Origin: an uncultured Candidatus Saccharibacteria bacterium
Lineage (GTDB): Bacteria; Patescibacteriota; Saccharimonadia; Saccharimonadales; Saccharimonadaceae
Assembly (NCBI GenBank): GCA_947165465.1
Contig: CAMVAM010000005.1
Coordinates: forward strand, 1 to 64,000
Reading direction: 5' to 3'
DNA length: 64,000 nucleotides
Position numbers and translations under genes: made by a program. Within the stretch, counting starts at the first letter, position 1, and every line of letters starts with the position of its first letter. Below are positions 35,500 through 44,289 of this stretch, piece by piece. Below the pieces are notes generated by a model. That model made no database searches, was not told the origin of the DNA, and saw nothing but the letters and a program-made list of their open reading frames with translations.

Positions 35500-35592
35500 T
35501 TTATGCCCTTCTTAACTACTATATATTATATATTAAGTTTATTTTAAGCACAAGCATTTAGACGGAAATTTTGCTTATGGTATAATGAAAAT

Positions 35593-36534
35593 ATGAAAAA
35601 GCGAGTAGTTCTAGCGTTAGGCGGTAACGCTTTACAAAAAAATGGCGAAGCATCTGCTGAAGCCCAGAAAAAAATCGCCGAATCCGTCGGTGAAGCCATT
35701 TCCGACTTAGCCGATAAATATGAAATAATTGTTGCACACGGCAATGGTCCACAAGTTGGCAACATTCTCATTCACGAGGAAGCCGCTTCTACCGAAAAAG
35801 CCCCAGCCATGCCACTCGAAACCGCAGTCGCTATGAGCCAAGGCCAAATCGGCTACTGGCTAACTCAAGCCATCAACAACGCTTTCATTAAAAAGGGCAA
35901 ACCAAGCAAAAAAATTGCTACCGTCATTTCCCAAGTTGTAGTCGACCGCACCGACCCAGCTTTTAAGAATCCATCAAAACCAATCGGCCAATTCTATTCC
36001 GAAAAAGAAGCTAAAGCTCTCGCAAAAGAGAAGGGCTGGACCGTCAAGGAAGATGCCGGCCGTGGCTGGCGCCGTGTCGTAGCTTCGCCAAAGCCAATCG
36101 ACATCGTTGAAAAGAAAACTATTTCTGAACTCGTTAGTGACGGCGTCATCGTCATCGCTGCTGGCGGTGGTGGCATTCCGGTCATCCGCACCAAGGTCTT
36201 AAAACGCCTCAAGGGAATCGATGCCGTTATCGATAAAGACTACGCCGCCGAAAAACTCGCTGAACTTGTCAAAGCTGACGTTTTCATTTCTTGTACCGCC
36301 GTACCAAACGTTTATATTAACTATGGCTTACCAAATCAGCAAAAGCTAGACCAAATCTCGGTCAAAGAAATTCAAGATCTCAAGAAATACGGTTATTTCA
36401 AAGCCGGCTCCATGCTTCCAAAAGTTGAAGCCGCTTCCGCCTTCGCTCGTCATGGTGGCACCGGCATCATCACCGACATCGACAACCTCCGCGACGCATT
36501 AAACGGCAAAGCCGGAACGATCATTACGAATTAA
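35593..36534 (+). CDS. arcC: Carbamate kinase
   Basis: 313 residues. VVLALGGNALQKNGE, IIVAHGNGPQVGNI, GWRRVVASPKPIDIVE, VIAAGGGGIPVI, DKDYAAEKLA and the C-terminal RHGGTGTIT-type stretch (ARHGGTGIITDI) match the amino-acid-kinase family enzyme. It turns carbamoyl phosphate and ADP into ATP. TATAAT at 35581-35586 ends exactly 6 nt before the ATG: leaderless. Divergent from argF, and terminated by the bidirectional hairpin shared with pgi. Confidence 0.98.
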   Translation: MKKRVVLALGGNALQKNGEASAEAQKKIAESVGEAISDLADKYEIIVAHGNGPQVGNILIHEEAASTEKAPAMPLETAVAMSQGQIGYWLTQAINNAFIKKGKPSKKIATVISQVVVDRTDPAFKNPSKPIGQFYSEKEAKALAKEKGWTVKEDAGRGWRRVVASPKPIDIVEKKTISELVSDGVIVIAAGGGGIPVIRTKVLKRLKGIDAVIDKDYAAEKLAELVKADVFISCTAVPNVYINYGLPNQQKLDQISVKEIQDLKKYGYFKAGSMLPKVEAASAFARHGGTGIITDIDNLRDALNGKAGTIITN

Positions 36535-36647
36535 AAAATCAAAGGTCTTTCAGGGCCGCGTCCGGTCAGCCCGTCGCCACGGGTGACCGGCGCTCGTCCT
36601 CGCGCTGCCGCGCTCCGGATTCCCTGAAAACCTTTATTTTTTAATTC
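36528..36647. terminator. Bidirectional terminator with GC-rich nested hairpin between arcC and pgi
   Basis: Outer arms (36528-36555 and 36622-36647) are near-perfect complements of ~26 bp that include both stop codons and T-runs for both strands. Inside is an unusually GC-rich core with a nested hairpin, CCGGTCA-G-CCCGT / ACGGG-TGACCGG (36562-36590). The core composition is far from that of the flanking genes. Confidence 0.85.
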
Positions 36648-37771
36648 GTTAATAGTTGTTTCAACTCTGTCTTGTATGCCTCGACACCAGGTTGGTCGAA
36701 TGGGTTGACGCCAAATAGTTTCGCCGAAATCGCACAGGCAAGTTCAAAGAAGTAAATCAACTCCCCAAATCCTTTTTCATCAAAGCTCGGCACCGTAATC
36801 GCAAGCACCGGAATATTACCAGCCGTATGCGCCTTCATCACCGCTGCCACCACTTTTTGGTTCAGCTCATCAGTAGGGAAATTAATCACCGTCTCAAACA
36901 AATTCCTTCTACCATCCTGCATGAATTGACCAAGGGAATGAAGATCTGTCGAATAAATTACAGAAGCAGGGAAAATTCCCTGGCCGTTTTTCCCTTCGGA
37001 TTCACCAAAAAGTTGCTTCAGCCATTCATTAAAATACATTGTGCTCGGTTCAAAGCTCGCAAACACCTCCGTATCGTAGTTCCTACCACCCAGTGTATAG
37101 CGCATGTTTGCATATTCCGAAGCCGGCCCCACTGCTGTATCAAACGCTTCAGACGCTCCTTCAAGCAGCTTTTCAATATCAACTCCGGCAACCGCAAGCG
37201 GAAGTAGTCCTACTGCCGTAAGCACCGAATATCTCCCGCCAATATTATCCGGCACCACAAATCTCGTGTAATTATTCGCGACAGCCTCGTCATGAAGCGT
37301 GCCTTTTTCGGCATCCGTCGTCGCGTAAATCCTCTTATACGCCTCTGCTTCGCCGTATTTTTCAATGAGTTTCTTCTTAAATTCCGTAAATGCAATCGCC
37401 GGCTCGAGTGTTGTCCCGGACTTTGAAATCACATTAATCGAAAAATCGTGATCCCCTAGCTTATTTAAAGCAAAATCAAGTTCCCGACGAGACAAAGAAT
37501 TCCCGGCATAAATAATCTTTGTATCAGCTTTTGGTCGGAGTGCCTCAATAATAGCCCTGTGCCCCAGATACGAACCACCAATCCCAATGCAAACTAGATA
37601 TTCAGATTCATCATTAATCTTCTTCGCGGCCTCTTTAATCCGCACTAATTCAGCCATATCCACACGCTTTGGTAAATCCAGCCAGCCACCCATCTTGTCG
37701 CTACGAATCTCGGCTAAAATCCCAGAAAGCCTCGCTTCATCCAGTTTAGAACTAAAATTAACAGTAATCAT
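36641..37771 (-). CDS. pgi: Glucose-6-phosphate isomerase, short form
   Basis: 376 residues, shorter than the ~445-550 usual for bacteria. Motifs: CIGIGGSYLGHRA, INVISKSGTTLEPAIAF, VPDNIGGRYSVLTAVGLLP, TDLHSLGQFMQDGRR and the terminal NPFDQPGVEAYK with the catalytic Lys. It links glucose-6-phosphate and fructose-6-phosphate. Shine-Dalgarno GGAGG and a TATAAT upstream (leadered). The shortening is at the N- and central regions; active-site motifs remain. Confidence 0.96.
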   Translation of the reverse strand: MITVNFSSKLDEARLSGILAEIRSDKMGGWLDLPKRVDMAELVRIKEAAKKINDESEYLVCIGIGGSYLGHRAIIEALRPKADTKIIYAGNSLSRRELDFALNKLGDHDFSINVISKSGTTLEPAIAFTEFKKKLIEKYGEAEAYKRIYATTDAEKGTLHDEAVANNYTRFVVPDNIGGRYSVLTAVGLLPLAVAGVDIEKLLEGASEAFDTAVGPASEYANMRYTLGGRNYDTEVFASFEPSTMYFNEWLKQLFGESEGKNGQGIFPASVIYSTDLHSLGQFMQDGRRNLFETVINFPTDELNQKVVAAVMKAHTAGNIPVLAITVPSFDEKGFGELIYFFELACAISAKLFGVNPFDQPGVEAYKTELKQLLTN

Positions 37772-37819
37772 TTATGCCTCCGTTTCCTCTATTATAACAG
37801 ATTTTTAATGCCGAATGTA

Positions 37820-37848
37820 TTGCATTTTTAGCAAAAGTATGATATAAT
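37820..37848 (+). promoter_or_regulatory. Promoter of the small gene at 37901
   Basis: TTGCAT (37820-37825), 17-bp spacer, TATAAT (37843-37848) on the plus strand. Leader ~45 nt, Shine-Dalgarno AGGGGGT before the ATG. Confidence 0.75.
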
Positions 37849-37900
37849 ATAAGTGGATGCTATTATTTGGGAGTATCAATAATAATTAGGGGGTTAGATA

Positions 37901-38200
37901 ATGCAATACCAAGTTAGCGTCGCACTTAAAACAGAGGATTGCCTTAGGACCATCAATCTGCTGAAAGAAAGCGGATTCACTGTCTATCTGAAAGACACCG
38001 CACTTGATGTACTCGGTCCCATTGAACTGATTGACCAGATCAATCTCTCGAAAGAGAGCGACCGCTTCTACATCTACGGCATTTACGATTCGTCTCTGAG
38101 CTTCCCTCCTCAGGAGGATCTGAAAAAGATCATGGAAAACGAGCATTTGCTCGACATCAGGCTTCGCCATTTCACTGGCGCCGGCATCCTTCCCTCCTGA
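37901..38200 (+). CDS. Small protein of unknown function, stand-alone transcript
   Basis: 99 residues, soluble. The alternation of short strands and helices (YQVSVALKTEDCLRTINLLKESGF, FYIYGIYDSS, DLKKIMENEHLLDIRL) looks like a small ferredoxin-like alpha/beta fold, but no family is recognised. It has a good promoter, Shine-Dalgarno AGGGGGT, a very strong terminator eight bases after the stop, and CTG-rich codon use unlike the neighbouring genes. It resembles in layout the small genes at 9708 and 61942. Confidence 0.65.
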   Translation: MQYQVSVALKTEDCLRTINLLKESGFTVYLKDTALDVLGPIELIDQINLSKESDRFYIYGIYDSSLSFPPQEDLKKIMENEHLLDIRLRHFTGAGILPS

Positions 38201-38207
38201 CCCACTC

Positions 38208-38234
38208 GCCTCGGCTTTCAGCCGAGGCATTTTT
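38208..38234 (+). terminator. Terminator of the small gene at 37901
   Basis: GCCTCGGCT-TTC-AGCCGAGGC followed by ATTTTT. Perfect 9-bp stem. Confidence 0.95.
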
Positions 38235-38254
38235 ATGCTATAATAACAAAAGTT

Positions 38255-38341
38255 GCCCCTGTGGCGGAATTGGCAGACGCGCTAGCTTCAGGTGCTAGTG
38301 GCCGCAAGGCTGTGCAGGTTCAACCCCTGTCGGGGGCACCA
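38255..38341 (+). tRNA. tRNA-Leu (anticodon CAG)
   Basis: 87 nt with encoded CCA. Acceptor GCCCCTG pairs with CGGGGGC (one G-T pair); anticodon stem CTAGC/GCTAG with loop TTCAGGT (anticodon CAG); a long variable arm (TGGCCGCAAGGCTG region) typical of class II tRNA; T-arm GCAGGTTCAACCCCTGT-like. A TATAAT lies just upstream and a terminator just downstream. Confidence 0.96.
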
Positions 38342-38343
38342 CT

Positions 38344-38370
38344 AAAAGACTCTTTAAGAGTCTATTTTTT
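38344..38370 (+). terminator. Terminator of tRNA-Leu
   Basis: AGACTCTT-T-AAGAGTCT followed by a T-run; overlaps the stop codon of the convergent gene at 38369. Confidence 0.85.
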
Positions 38371-40141
38371 AGAGACCATTTTCAAACGAATTTTGGAGTA
38401 ATTTCTTTAAAGCTTCTTTCGTAATCTGCTTTCCGTTTTTTATCTCCGCATGAATATGACGATGGAATTTAATCGCACTACGGGTCTGGCTAGAATATAA
38501 ATCAGGATTCGCACCTATTTTATCTAATGAAGTCGTTTCCTCATTATCATACATATAGGATCCAAAACCATTTCCGTATGGCATCCACGAGTTAAAGCCA
38601 GCAGCACCGGCAATCATAATATAATCTTTAAGCTCGCTCGTTTTACTTAAATCTTCGGTATAAAAAACCGTGAGTTCCATTTCTTCATTCCGTTCTGCAT
38701 TCACTTTTTTAATATAGTTATAAATAGCATCCAAATTATTTTCTATCAAAGCTTCTTCCGAAGAGCTTTCCAGTAGCAAAATAAGCTGCGGATTGATTTC
38801 GGAATGCTTATAATCCTGATAAATATATATTTTACCCTTAAAGAATTCATTTACAGTCTCGTCATCATCTGTACCAAAGTAAGTCGCATAAGCTATTCTT
38901 TCATAATACCGTTCTTCCTTATCTGAATTTGATATTGAATAAATACCTTTTGTATAATCATTACATTTGAAAATGCCATCATTATCCGACCCCTTAAACA
39001 CTGTCGTATAATCTTCGCCACAGAGTGCCGTAACTCTCGCATCTAGCCTTTCTGCATCAGTCATTTCGTCCTCACCTTTTTGATTCTTTAGTTCTTCCAC
39101 TTCTTCGTCACTTAAACCATAAACAGCAGCTTCAATCTCGATTACGTCGTCATCCGATAATGAAATTGATTTAATATTAAACATCGATGATTCCTCACCA
39201 TATGTAGTTTTAGTCTTTTCCCACGCAGCTTTTTTCGTTTTCTTATCAAGTTTTATCTTTTTCTCATAAATATTAATCGCGTATGGAATATCAAAAGCAG
39301 TGGCACTATCAAGTTTTCCCATATCAATCCCTACCCCAAAATATAAACCAGTTAGCATAAAGTAATCACCGCCATCTTCAAAATAATAATCATAAAGACT
39401 ACTATTGTTCCACATATCAGTAGCCATCATAATTTTCAAAACAAGCTCAACAAAATCCGCCGAAAGATCATTAAAAATCATTTCATCGCTATGGTTATAT
39501 CCTTCGACTTTTTCATGGTAGTCAAGATGTTTCCTATTGAAAGAAATTCCTCTATAACACGAAATCGTAGAACTCGTTTTATCAAGCTCTCCACAGGCAA
39601 CCTTTGAATTATCGACCGATACAATTGTATAATAATCCGTAGTTTCATCAATTTGGAAATACTCCGCATTCCTGGCATTCAGCCCCATTACGCTGTCTTT
39701 GGCAATTTCTGGAACTTCGGACACGTCATCATATGAATAGAGTATTTTTTGCGTAAATTCATTGGATTTTAATTCAAGTTGCTTAGGTAGTAACCCTTCT
39801 ATAGTGCAATTATCACTGTTTTTACTTCGCATTTTCAGGACTATTGCCATTGCATCTTCTTTTGCAACATCCTCTTCTATTTTCAGAATATCCTCTTTTG
39901 TCCTATGTTTACATACACTATAGTCTAACCCTGAAACCGAACCAGAACCCGAACCACCATGTGGGGCACCGGAACCAGTTGGTAATTTCACCATCACATT
40001 TGCAACGGCTAGCACTACAATTAAAATAATCTCAATTGCCAAAATAATTACATACTTATTAGGGCTTTTCGGCTTTGGTGCCGGCCTAGATAAATCTACC
40101 CATTCTCCACTAGTTATGTAATTATTTTGCATATTATCCAT
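38369..40141 (-). CDS. Single-pass membrane protein with large extracellular part, partner of the 1341-residue surface protein
   Basis: 590 residues from the ATG at 40141 (GGCGG/GTAGGA upstream); an in-frame start at 40162 overlaps the upstream gene. Cytoplasmic N-terminus with proline-rich RPAPKPKSPNK, one transmembrane helix (about 28-50), a Gly-Ser linker and a ~520-residue extracellular region, acidic, with scattered cysteines (VCKHRT, NCTIEG, VACGELD, LCGEDYTT). No catalytic motif recognised. It directly follows the surface-protein gene. The same arrangement (giant secreted protein plus anchored partner) recurs twice elsewhere in the window. Confidence 0.75.
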   Translation of the reverse strand: MDNMQNNYITSGEWVDLSRPAPKPKSPNKYVIILAIEIILIVVLAVANVMVKLPTGSGAPHGGSGSGSVSGLDYSVCKHRTKEDILKIEEDVAKEDAMAIVLKMRSKNSDNCTIEGLLPKQLELKSNEFTQKILYSYDDVSEVPEIAKDSVMGLNARNAEYFQIDETTDYYTIVSVDNSKVACGELDKTSSTISCYRGISFNRKHLDYHEKVEGYNHSDEMIFNDLSADFVELVLKIMMATDMWNNSSLYDYYFEDGGDYFMLTGLYFGVGIDMGKLDSATAFDIPYAINIYEKKIKLDKKTKKAAWEKTKTTYGEESSMFNIKSISLSDDDVIEIEAAVYGLSDEEVEELKNQKGEDEMTDAERLDARVTALCGEDYTTVFKGSDNDGIFKCNDYTKGIYSISNSDKEERYYERIAYATYFGTDDDETVNEFFKGKIYIYQDYKHSEINPQLILLLESSSEEALIENNLDAIYNYIKKVNAERNEEMELTVFYTEDLSKTSELKDYIMIAGAAGFNSWMPYGNGFGSYMYDNEETTSLDKIGANPDLYSSQTRSAIKFHRHIHAEIKNGKQITKEALKKLLQNSFENGL

Positions 40142-40143
40142 TC

Positions 40144-43100
40144 CTACCGCCTTAACACGCACCTTACGCTCGCACCGGAGCTTCTATCGACACTAAATGT
40201 GCTAACACTGCTAGAACCAAACGAGAAGATATAGCCATCAGTGTCATTTCCGACGCTATACCACAAAGCACCTTCGGAGCCAATCATGTTAGAATCCAGT
40301 TCTCCATTCGAAATCGAGCTAACATGCATCATGCTGAGCGGCGCTGCAGTTAAACCATTATCCGCATTTAGCGCTCCACTATTATACAAAGTATTAATTC
40401 CCATCAGTTCATCATTCGAAATAGTTCCACCGTTATTATCGTATTCTAGTCTCGGCAGTCTCCACCCAGCCGGACAAATCGAATTTAATACTGGCTCAAA
40501 ATCGCTATTACTTGAACCATATCCAGAATCCGCATCCATCGCTGTCGCGGCAGCAAAACTGTAATAATTACCATAGCCACCATACCCACCATTTGAACCA
40601 ATATCGAATGAATAAACTCCATCCGTCGAGCTTCCCCATCCGTTAATCGTCATACCATTTAGCTGATTTGCATCAATCGTGGCATTCGCCGCCGTGAACG
40701 TCGAAGAAGCACCAGTCTCATAACCAAGGTCGGTATTGTCATGTGTGTAATAATTCGATGTCGTCACAATGTCATGATCCAAATTCTGGGTCATCCAAAC
40801 ATTTCCGTCTGATAGCTTCGCAATCGAATAACCTTTTTCGTCACGGCTATCTTTTAGTTCATAAACTTCATTTAACCCCATTGAATCAATCACATTTTGT
40901 TTTTCTTCATTTGTAAGGTCGATAAAGTCCTGCATGTATTCGAGTCCACCAATCGTAGTTTCCTCCACCACTTCACCAAGTACACAGCGGACCGACAAAC
41001 CAATCGCCTTTATTGCAGCATTTTCCGTCGTAAAGCTACCGCTCGACGTAAACCCAAGATTAAAGGCCGAGCCACTATTATTTACTGAAGCGGACCAGTA
41101 CGCACCCGCCTCACCTCTAAGTGTTGCCGCATTATTATCAAAGTTACCAGCGTAAGTAAAGTTGTTCGGGAATGAACGGAATTTGTTGCCACTATTAATA
41201 TCACTTGAAGTTGCGTCCATCCTCGATGCTAAATAGTAGAACGAACCAGAGGTATTATGCGTTGATCCGGTCGGCAGATGCCACCCAGACGGACAAATCG
41301 AAGTGTAGCTCACCATGTGACTATTACCGGTCTCATAATTAGTCGTATCTGCAATTGCTGCTGCCCAAGTGTAATAGCTACCATACGAGTACAAGTTCCC
41401 GTTTGTCACATAGTTAGCGCCAAGCGGACTCGTTACGTTACTGCCATTATGGCGTGGAATTCTATACCAAGTATTCGTACTACCAATGTCCCAGCTAGCA
41501 TACTTACTATTACCGGAAGTTGCCGACGAGCTAAAGCCGGAGCTTTCACTCGAAGCCAGTCCAGAGAACACTCCACCAAAGCCTTGCGCCTTCGAACTGT
41601 CATTCGAACCGTTAAGCCCAAGTCTCAAGTTTTCAATCATCCAACAGTTCCCGTCTGCCAGTCTTGCCACTGCATATACATTTCCATCACGTGTGTCTGT
41701 AAGTGCCGTAATGCTTGTACTACCTGCCGTGATTTGACCGGACACCGTATCATAGCTCGCCACTGTCAAATTATTACAACCACCCCAATTCTGAATCGTA
41801 TCAACCGGCTCTAGCCAAACTGCATAAAGTTCCAAACCATCCGTCGAAACATCATTTGGTGCCGTAATCGTCTGGTTCGGGCCATAATAAGCACCGGAGC
41901 CATCCACTTCCGTATTCCAACCGGCAAACCCATAACCGTTTCGCTTAAAGTTCGATGCCAGAAGCGTAATATCCGCACCATCAGACGCACTTTGATATCC
42001 GATATTGCTCGTTGTATCCGAACCATAGTTCCCGGCGTTCATCGTGCCGGTCACATCGTCAAAGGTCGAACCATAGCAAATATATCCCGCCGGACAATCA
42101 ATCTCCACCCTTTCAGCCCGCCAAATCGCGTACAAGTTTACGGTCGATTCTTCAGACATACTAATTACAAACACACCATTCTCGTCATACGAAGTACCGG
42201 TGCCATCATCCTTCGTATTCCATTCCACAAAGCTATAATGCTCTTTTTCATACGGGTTACTTAGTTTCACTGCATCACCACTCTTTGCTACAATCGAATC
42301 CTTCGATCCACTCGTCGCACCATTACCATTAAAGTTTACTGTCACCGTTTTGCCAGCTCTAGCCACACAGCGCACTGAAACACCATACGATTTCGTTACT
42401 GTTTGCGGTGAATAGTATCCACCTAAGCCAATCGAATTCACATATGTACTATTGCTATTTGCAATCGTATTAGTTGCATATATATTTTGGTAGCCAGTAT
42501 ATACTTGATAACCATTTACGGAACCAGTTAAATTAAGGTAAGTCGGCAGGATGCGTGCATTATAAAACCCGTCTGCCGCGTAGCTAATCGCGCTTGTCGC
42601 ATTATATTCTTCAACAATACCCTGCTCTACTAACAAATTATTAAATTCACTATAGATATTCTCTGTTGCCGCTTCCGGTAGTCTCCATCCAGCCGGACAA
42701 ACCGAATCCGGCATCTTTGCGTATTGATTACTAGAGGCATCCGAAATATGCTCAGCCACCGTCGCACCAAAATTGTAATAATTCCCTATATGATAATGAT
42801 TGCAAGTTGATGCATTATTGCAAGTAGCTGACAAATCATCATAGTCCTGCCCTGATTCTGGATAATAATAATTATTCCCAGCATCATACGATCTCGCTAC
42901 CGACCCGTCCGAACTCCAATCGCCAATCGTACTCGTAGTACTATTAGTTGGACTCCAAGTGCTACTTAAATTATTAGTCGTATAACCAAGGTCGGTGTTG
43001 TTATGTGTGTATACTTTGTTTGAATTTAAATCAAAGTCAAGATTTTGCGTCATCCAAACTTTACTATCATTCATCTTCGCGATGAAATAGGTTTTACCAT

Positions 43101-44169
43101 CACGGAAATCTACCAAACTATATTGCGTACCCACCGTCATTGAATTAATCACCGTCTCATTGATATCCTGCATACATACCGCATCGGTACTCACGACATT
43201 TCTACCAATCGTTTTCGCCGCTTTATTACAGGAATAATTCGAATGCCACATTGCATAAAGATTAATCACACTGGTATCTTTCGTATAATCAACGCTGTAA
43301 TTCGTGCCGGCCTCAAACTGTCTACTTTTACAACCATCGCCACCTGGCTCAGCATTTGGCATAATCGTACACCAACCGGTAAATGTATAGTTTTCGCGTG
43401 TCGGAATTGTATCCGGAAGTGGAATCATTTCTGCCGAAATCGCTTCACCGGAGAATGAAGATGGTAAATTATTCACAATATCGTCCGCCGTACCGGAAAG
43501 GAAGTTCACCACATATGGCGCTGGATTTGCCACATATTCTAGAACAAAAGTTTCGTTTAGATATTCGCCGGCCGGAAGTGATGCATCTACTCTAAGGCCA
43601 AAGCCAATCGTGTATTGGCGAGTTGACATGTTGGAAGTCGAAGTCTGATCGAGTATGACCGACTCAGTCGACGGTGCTCTGAAATCCGTATTATCGGCTG
43701 AATTGTATTTATTTGGCTTATATCCCCAGCGATTATTAAGAGCTGTACTGCTAGAAGCGCCAAAGTCTGCCGCCGAAACCGCACTTGAAAGTGCTAAAAT
43801 ACTCCCTCCCGTGCCATTTCGCATCGCTGAATCCGTCGTCCTTGCCATCAATGTATAACCGGTGTAATTATCAGTAGTGATACCAAAACTAATATCGTTC
43901 CCTGATTCACTTGAAACAAAATTCCCACTAGGACTACTTGGCGTCACCTCAAGCGACACCGCATCTCTAATTGAATAAAAATTCAGATTACTTGCCGTAG
44001 AAGAGCTAGCCGCAATTGTCACATTGGTCGAATCCGTAATCGGGCTAACTGTCAAAATGCCAATGATGAGTAAAATCGAAAATGCAAAAACTGGAGCAAT
44101 ACGAAGATATCTCTGTTTCTTGATAAACGAGAGTTCCAAACTTCTAGTTTTCCATCTGTTTTTTAGCAT
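40144..44169 (-). CDS. Giant secreted FISUMP-domain surface protein
   Basis: 1341 residues. N-terminal basic stretch and signal anchor (about 22-45, IAPVFAFSILLIIGIL). Three modules match the Fibrobacter succinogenes major paralogous (FISUMP) domain: MTQNLDFDLNSN...CPAGWRLPEA...VRCV (about 370-620), CWMIENLRLG...CPSGWHLPTG...VRCV (about 820-1060) and MTQNLDHDI...CPAGWRLPRL...VRCVLRR (about 1100-1341). Between them lie InlB-type repeats (YTFTGWC, YSFVEWNTKDDGTG, YGFAGWNTEVDGSG, each ending NLYAIW-like). Such domains are adhesins or surface antigens. No Shine-Dalgarno is obvious; the leader is G-free at its end. Confidence 0.85.
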   Translation of the reverse strand: MLKNRWKTRSLELSFIKKQRYLRIAPVFAFSILLIIGILTVSPITDSTNVTIAASSSTASNLNFYSIRDAVSLEVTPSSPSGNFVSSESGNDISFGITTDNYTGYTLMARTTDSAMRNGTGGSILALSSAVSAADFGASSSTALNNRWGYKPNKYNSADNTDFRAPSTESVILDQTSTSNMSTRQYTIGFGLRVDASLPAGEYLNETFVLEYVANPAPYVVNFLSGTADDIVNNLPSSFSGEAISAEMIPLPDTIPTRENYTFTGWCTIMPNAEPGGDGCKSRQFEAGTNYSVDYTKDTSVINLYAMWHSNYSCNKAAKTIGRNVVSTDAVCMQDINETVINSMTVGTQYSLVDFRDGKTYFIAKMNDSKVWMTQNLDFDLNSNKVYTHNNTDLGYTTNNLSSTWSPTNSTTSTIGDWSSDGSVARSYDAGNNYYYPESGQDYDDLSATCNNASTCNHYHIGNYYNFGATVAEHISDASSNQYAKMPDSVCPAGWRLPEAATENIYSEFNNLLVEQGIVEEYNATSAISYAADGFYNARILPTYLNLTGSVNGYQVYTGYQNIYATNTIANSNSTYVNSIGLGGYYSPQTVTKSYGVSVRCVARAGKTVTVNFNGNGATSGSKDSIVAKSGDAVKLSNPYEKEHYSFVEWNTKDDGTGTSYDENGVFVISMSEESTVNLYAIWRAERVEIDCPAGYICYGSTFDDVTGTMNAGNYGSDTTSNIGYQSASDGADITLLASNFKRNGYGFAGWNTEVDGSGAYYGPNQTITAPNDVSTDGLELYAVWLEPVDTIQNWGGCNNLTVASYDTVSGQITAGSTSITALTDTRDGNVYAVARLADGNCWMIENLRLGLNGSNDSSKAQGFGGVFSGLASSESSGFSSSATSGNSKYASWDIGSTNTWYRIPRHNGSNVTSPLGANYVTNGNLYSYGSYYTWAAAIADTTNYETGNSHMVSYTSICPSGWHLPTGSTHNTSGSFYYLASRMDATSSDINSGNKFRSFPNNFTYAGNFDNNAATLRGEAGAYWSASVNNSGSAFNLGFTSSGSFTTENAAIKAIGLSVRCVLGEVVEETTIGGLEYMQDFIDLTNEEKQNVIDSMGLNEVYELKDSRDEKGYSIAKLSDGNVWMTQNLDHDIVTTSNYYTHDNTDLGYETGASSTFTAANATIDANQLNGMTINGWGSSTDGVYSFDIGSNGGYGGYGNYYSFAAATAMDADSGYGSSNSDFEPVLNSICPAGWRLPRLEYDNNGGTISNDELMGINTLYNSGALNADNGLTAAPLSMMHVSSISNGELDSNMIGSEGALWYSVGNDTDGYIFSFGSSSVSTFSVDRSSGASVRCVLRR

Positions 44170-44260
44170 TTTGTGTTTGTTTTATTTTGTTATTGCAAAA
44201 TAGCTACTCTAAAAAACTATCCTGCTCAAAGATTTAGCCTAGAACGGCCACACTACTTTT

Positions 44261-44289
44261 ATTGTATTATATTTATGCTAATTTGTCAA
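44261..44289 (-). promoter_or_regulatory. Promoter of the 1341-residue surface-protein operon
   Basis: TTGACA (44284-44289) lies inside the pepN 3' end, followed by a 17-bp spacer and TACAAT (44261-44266). The leader is ~90 nt and can form a small GCC/GGC hairpin. Confidence 0.65.
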
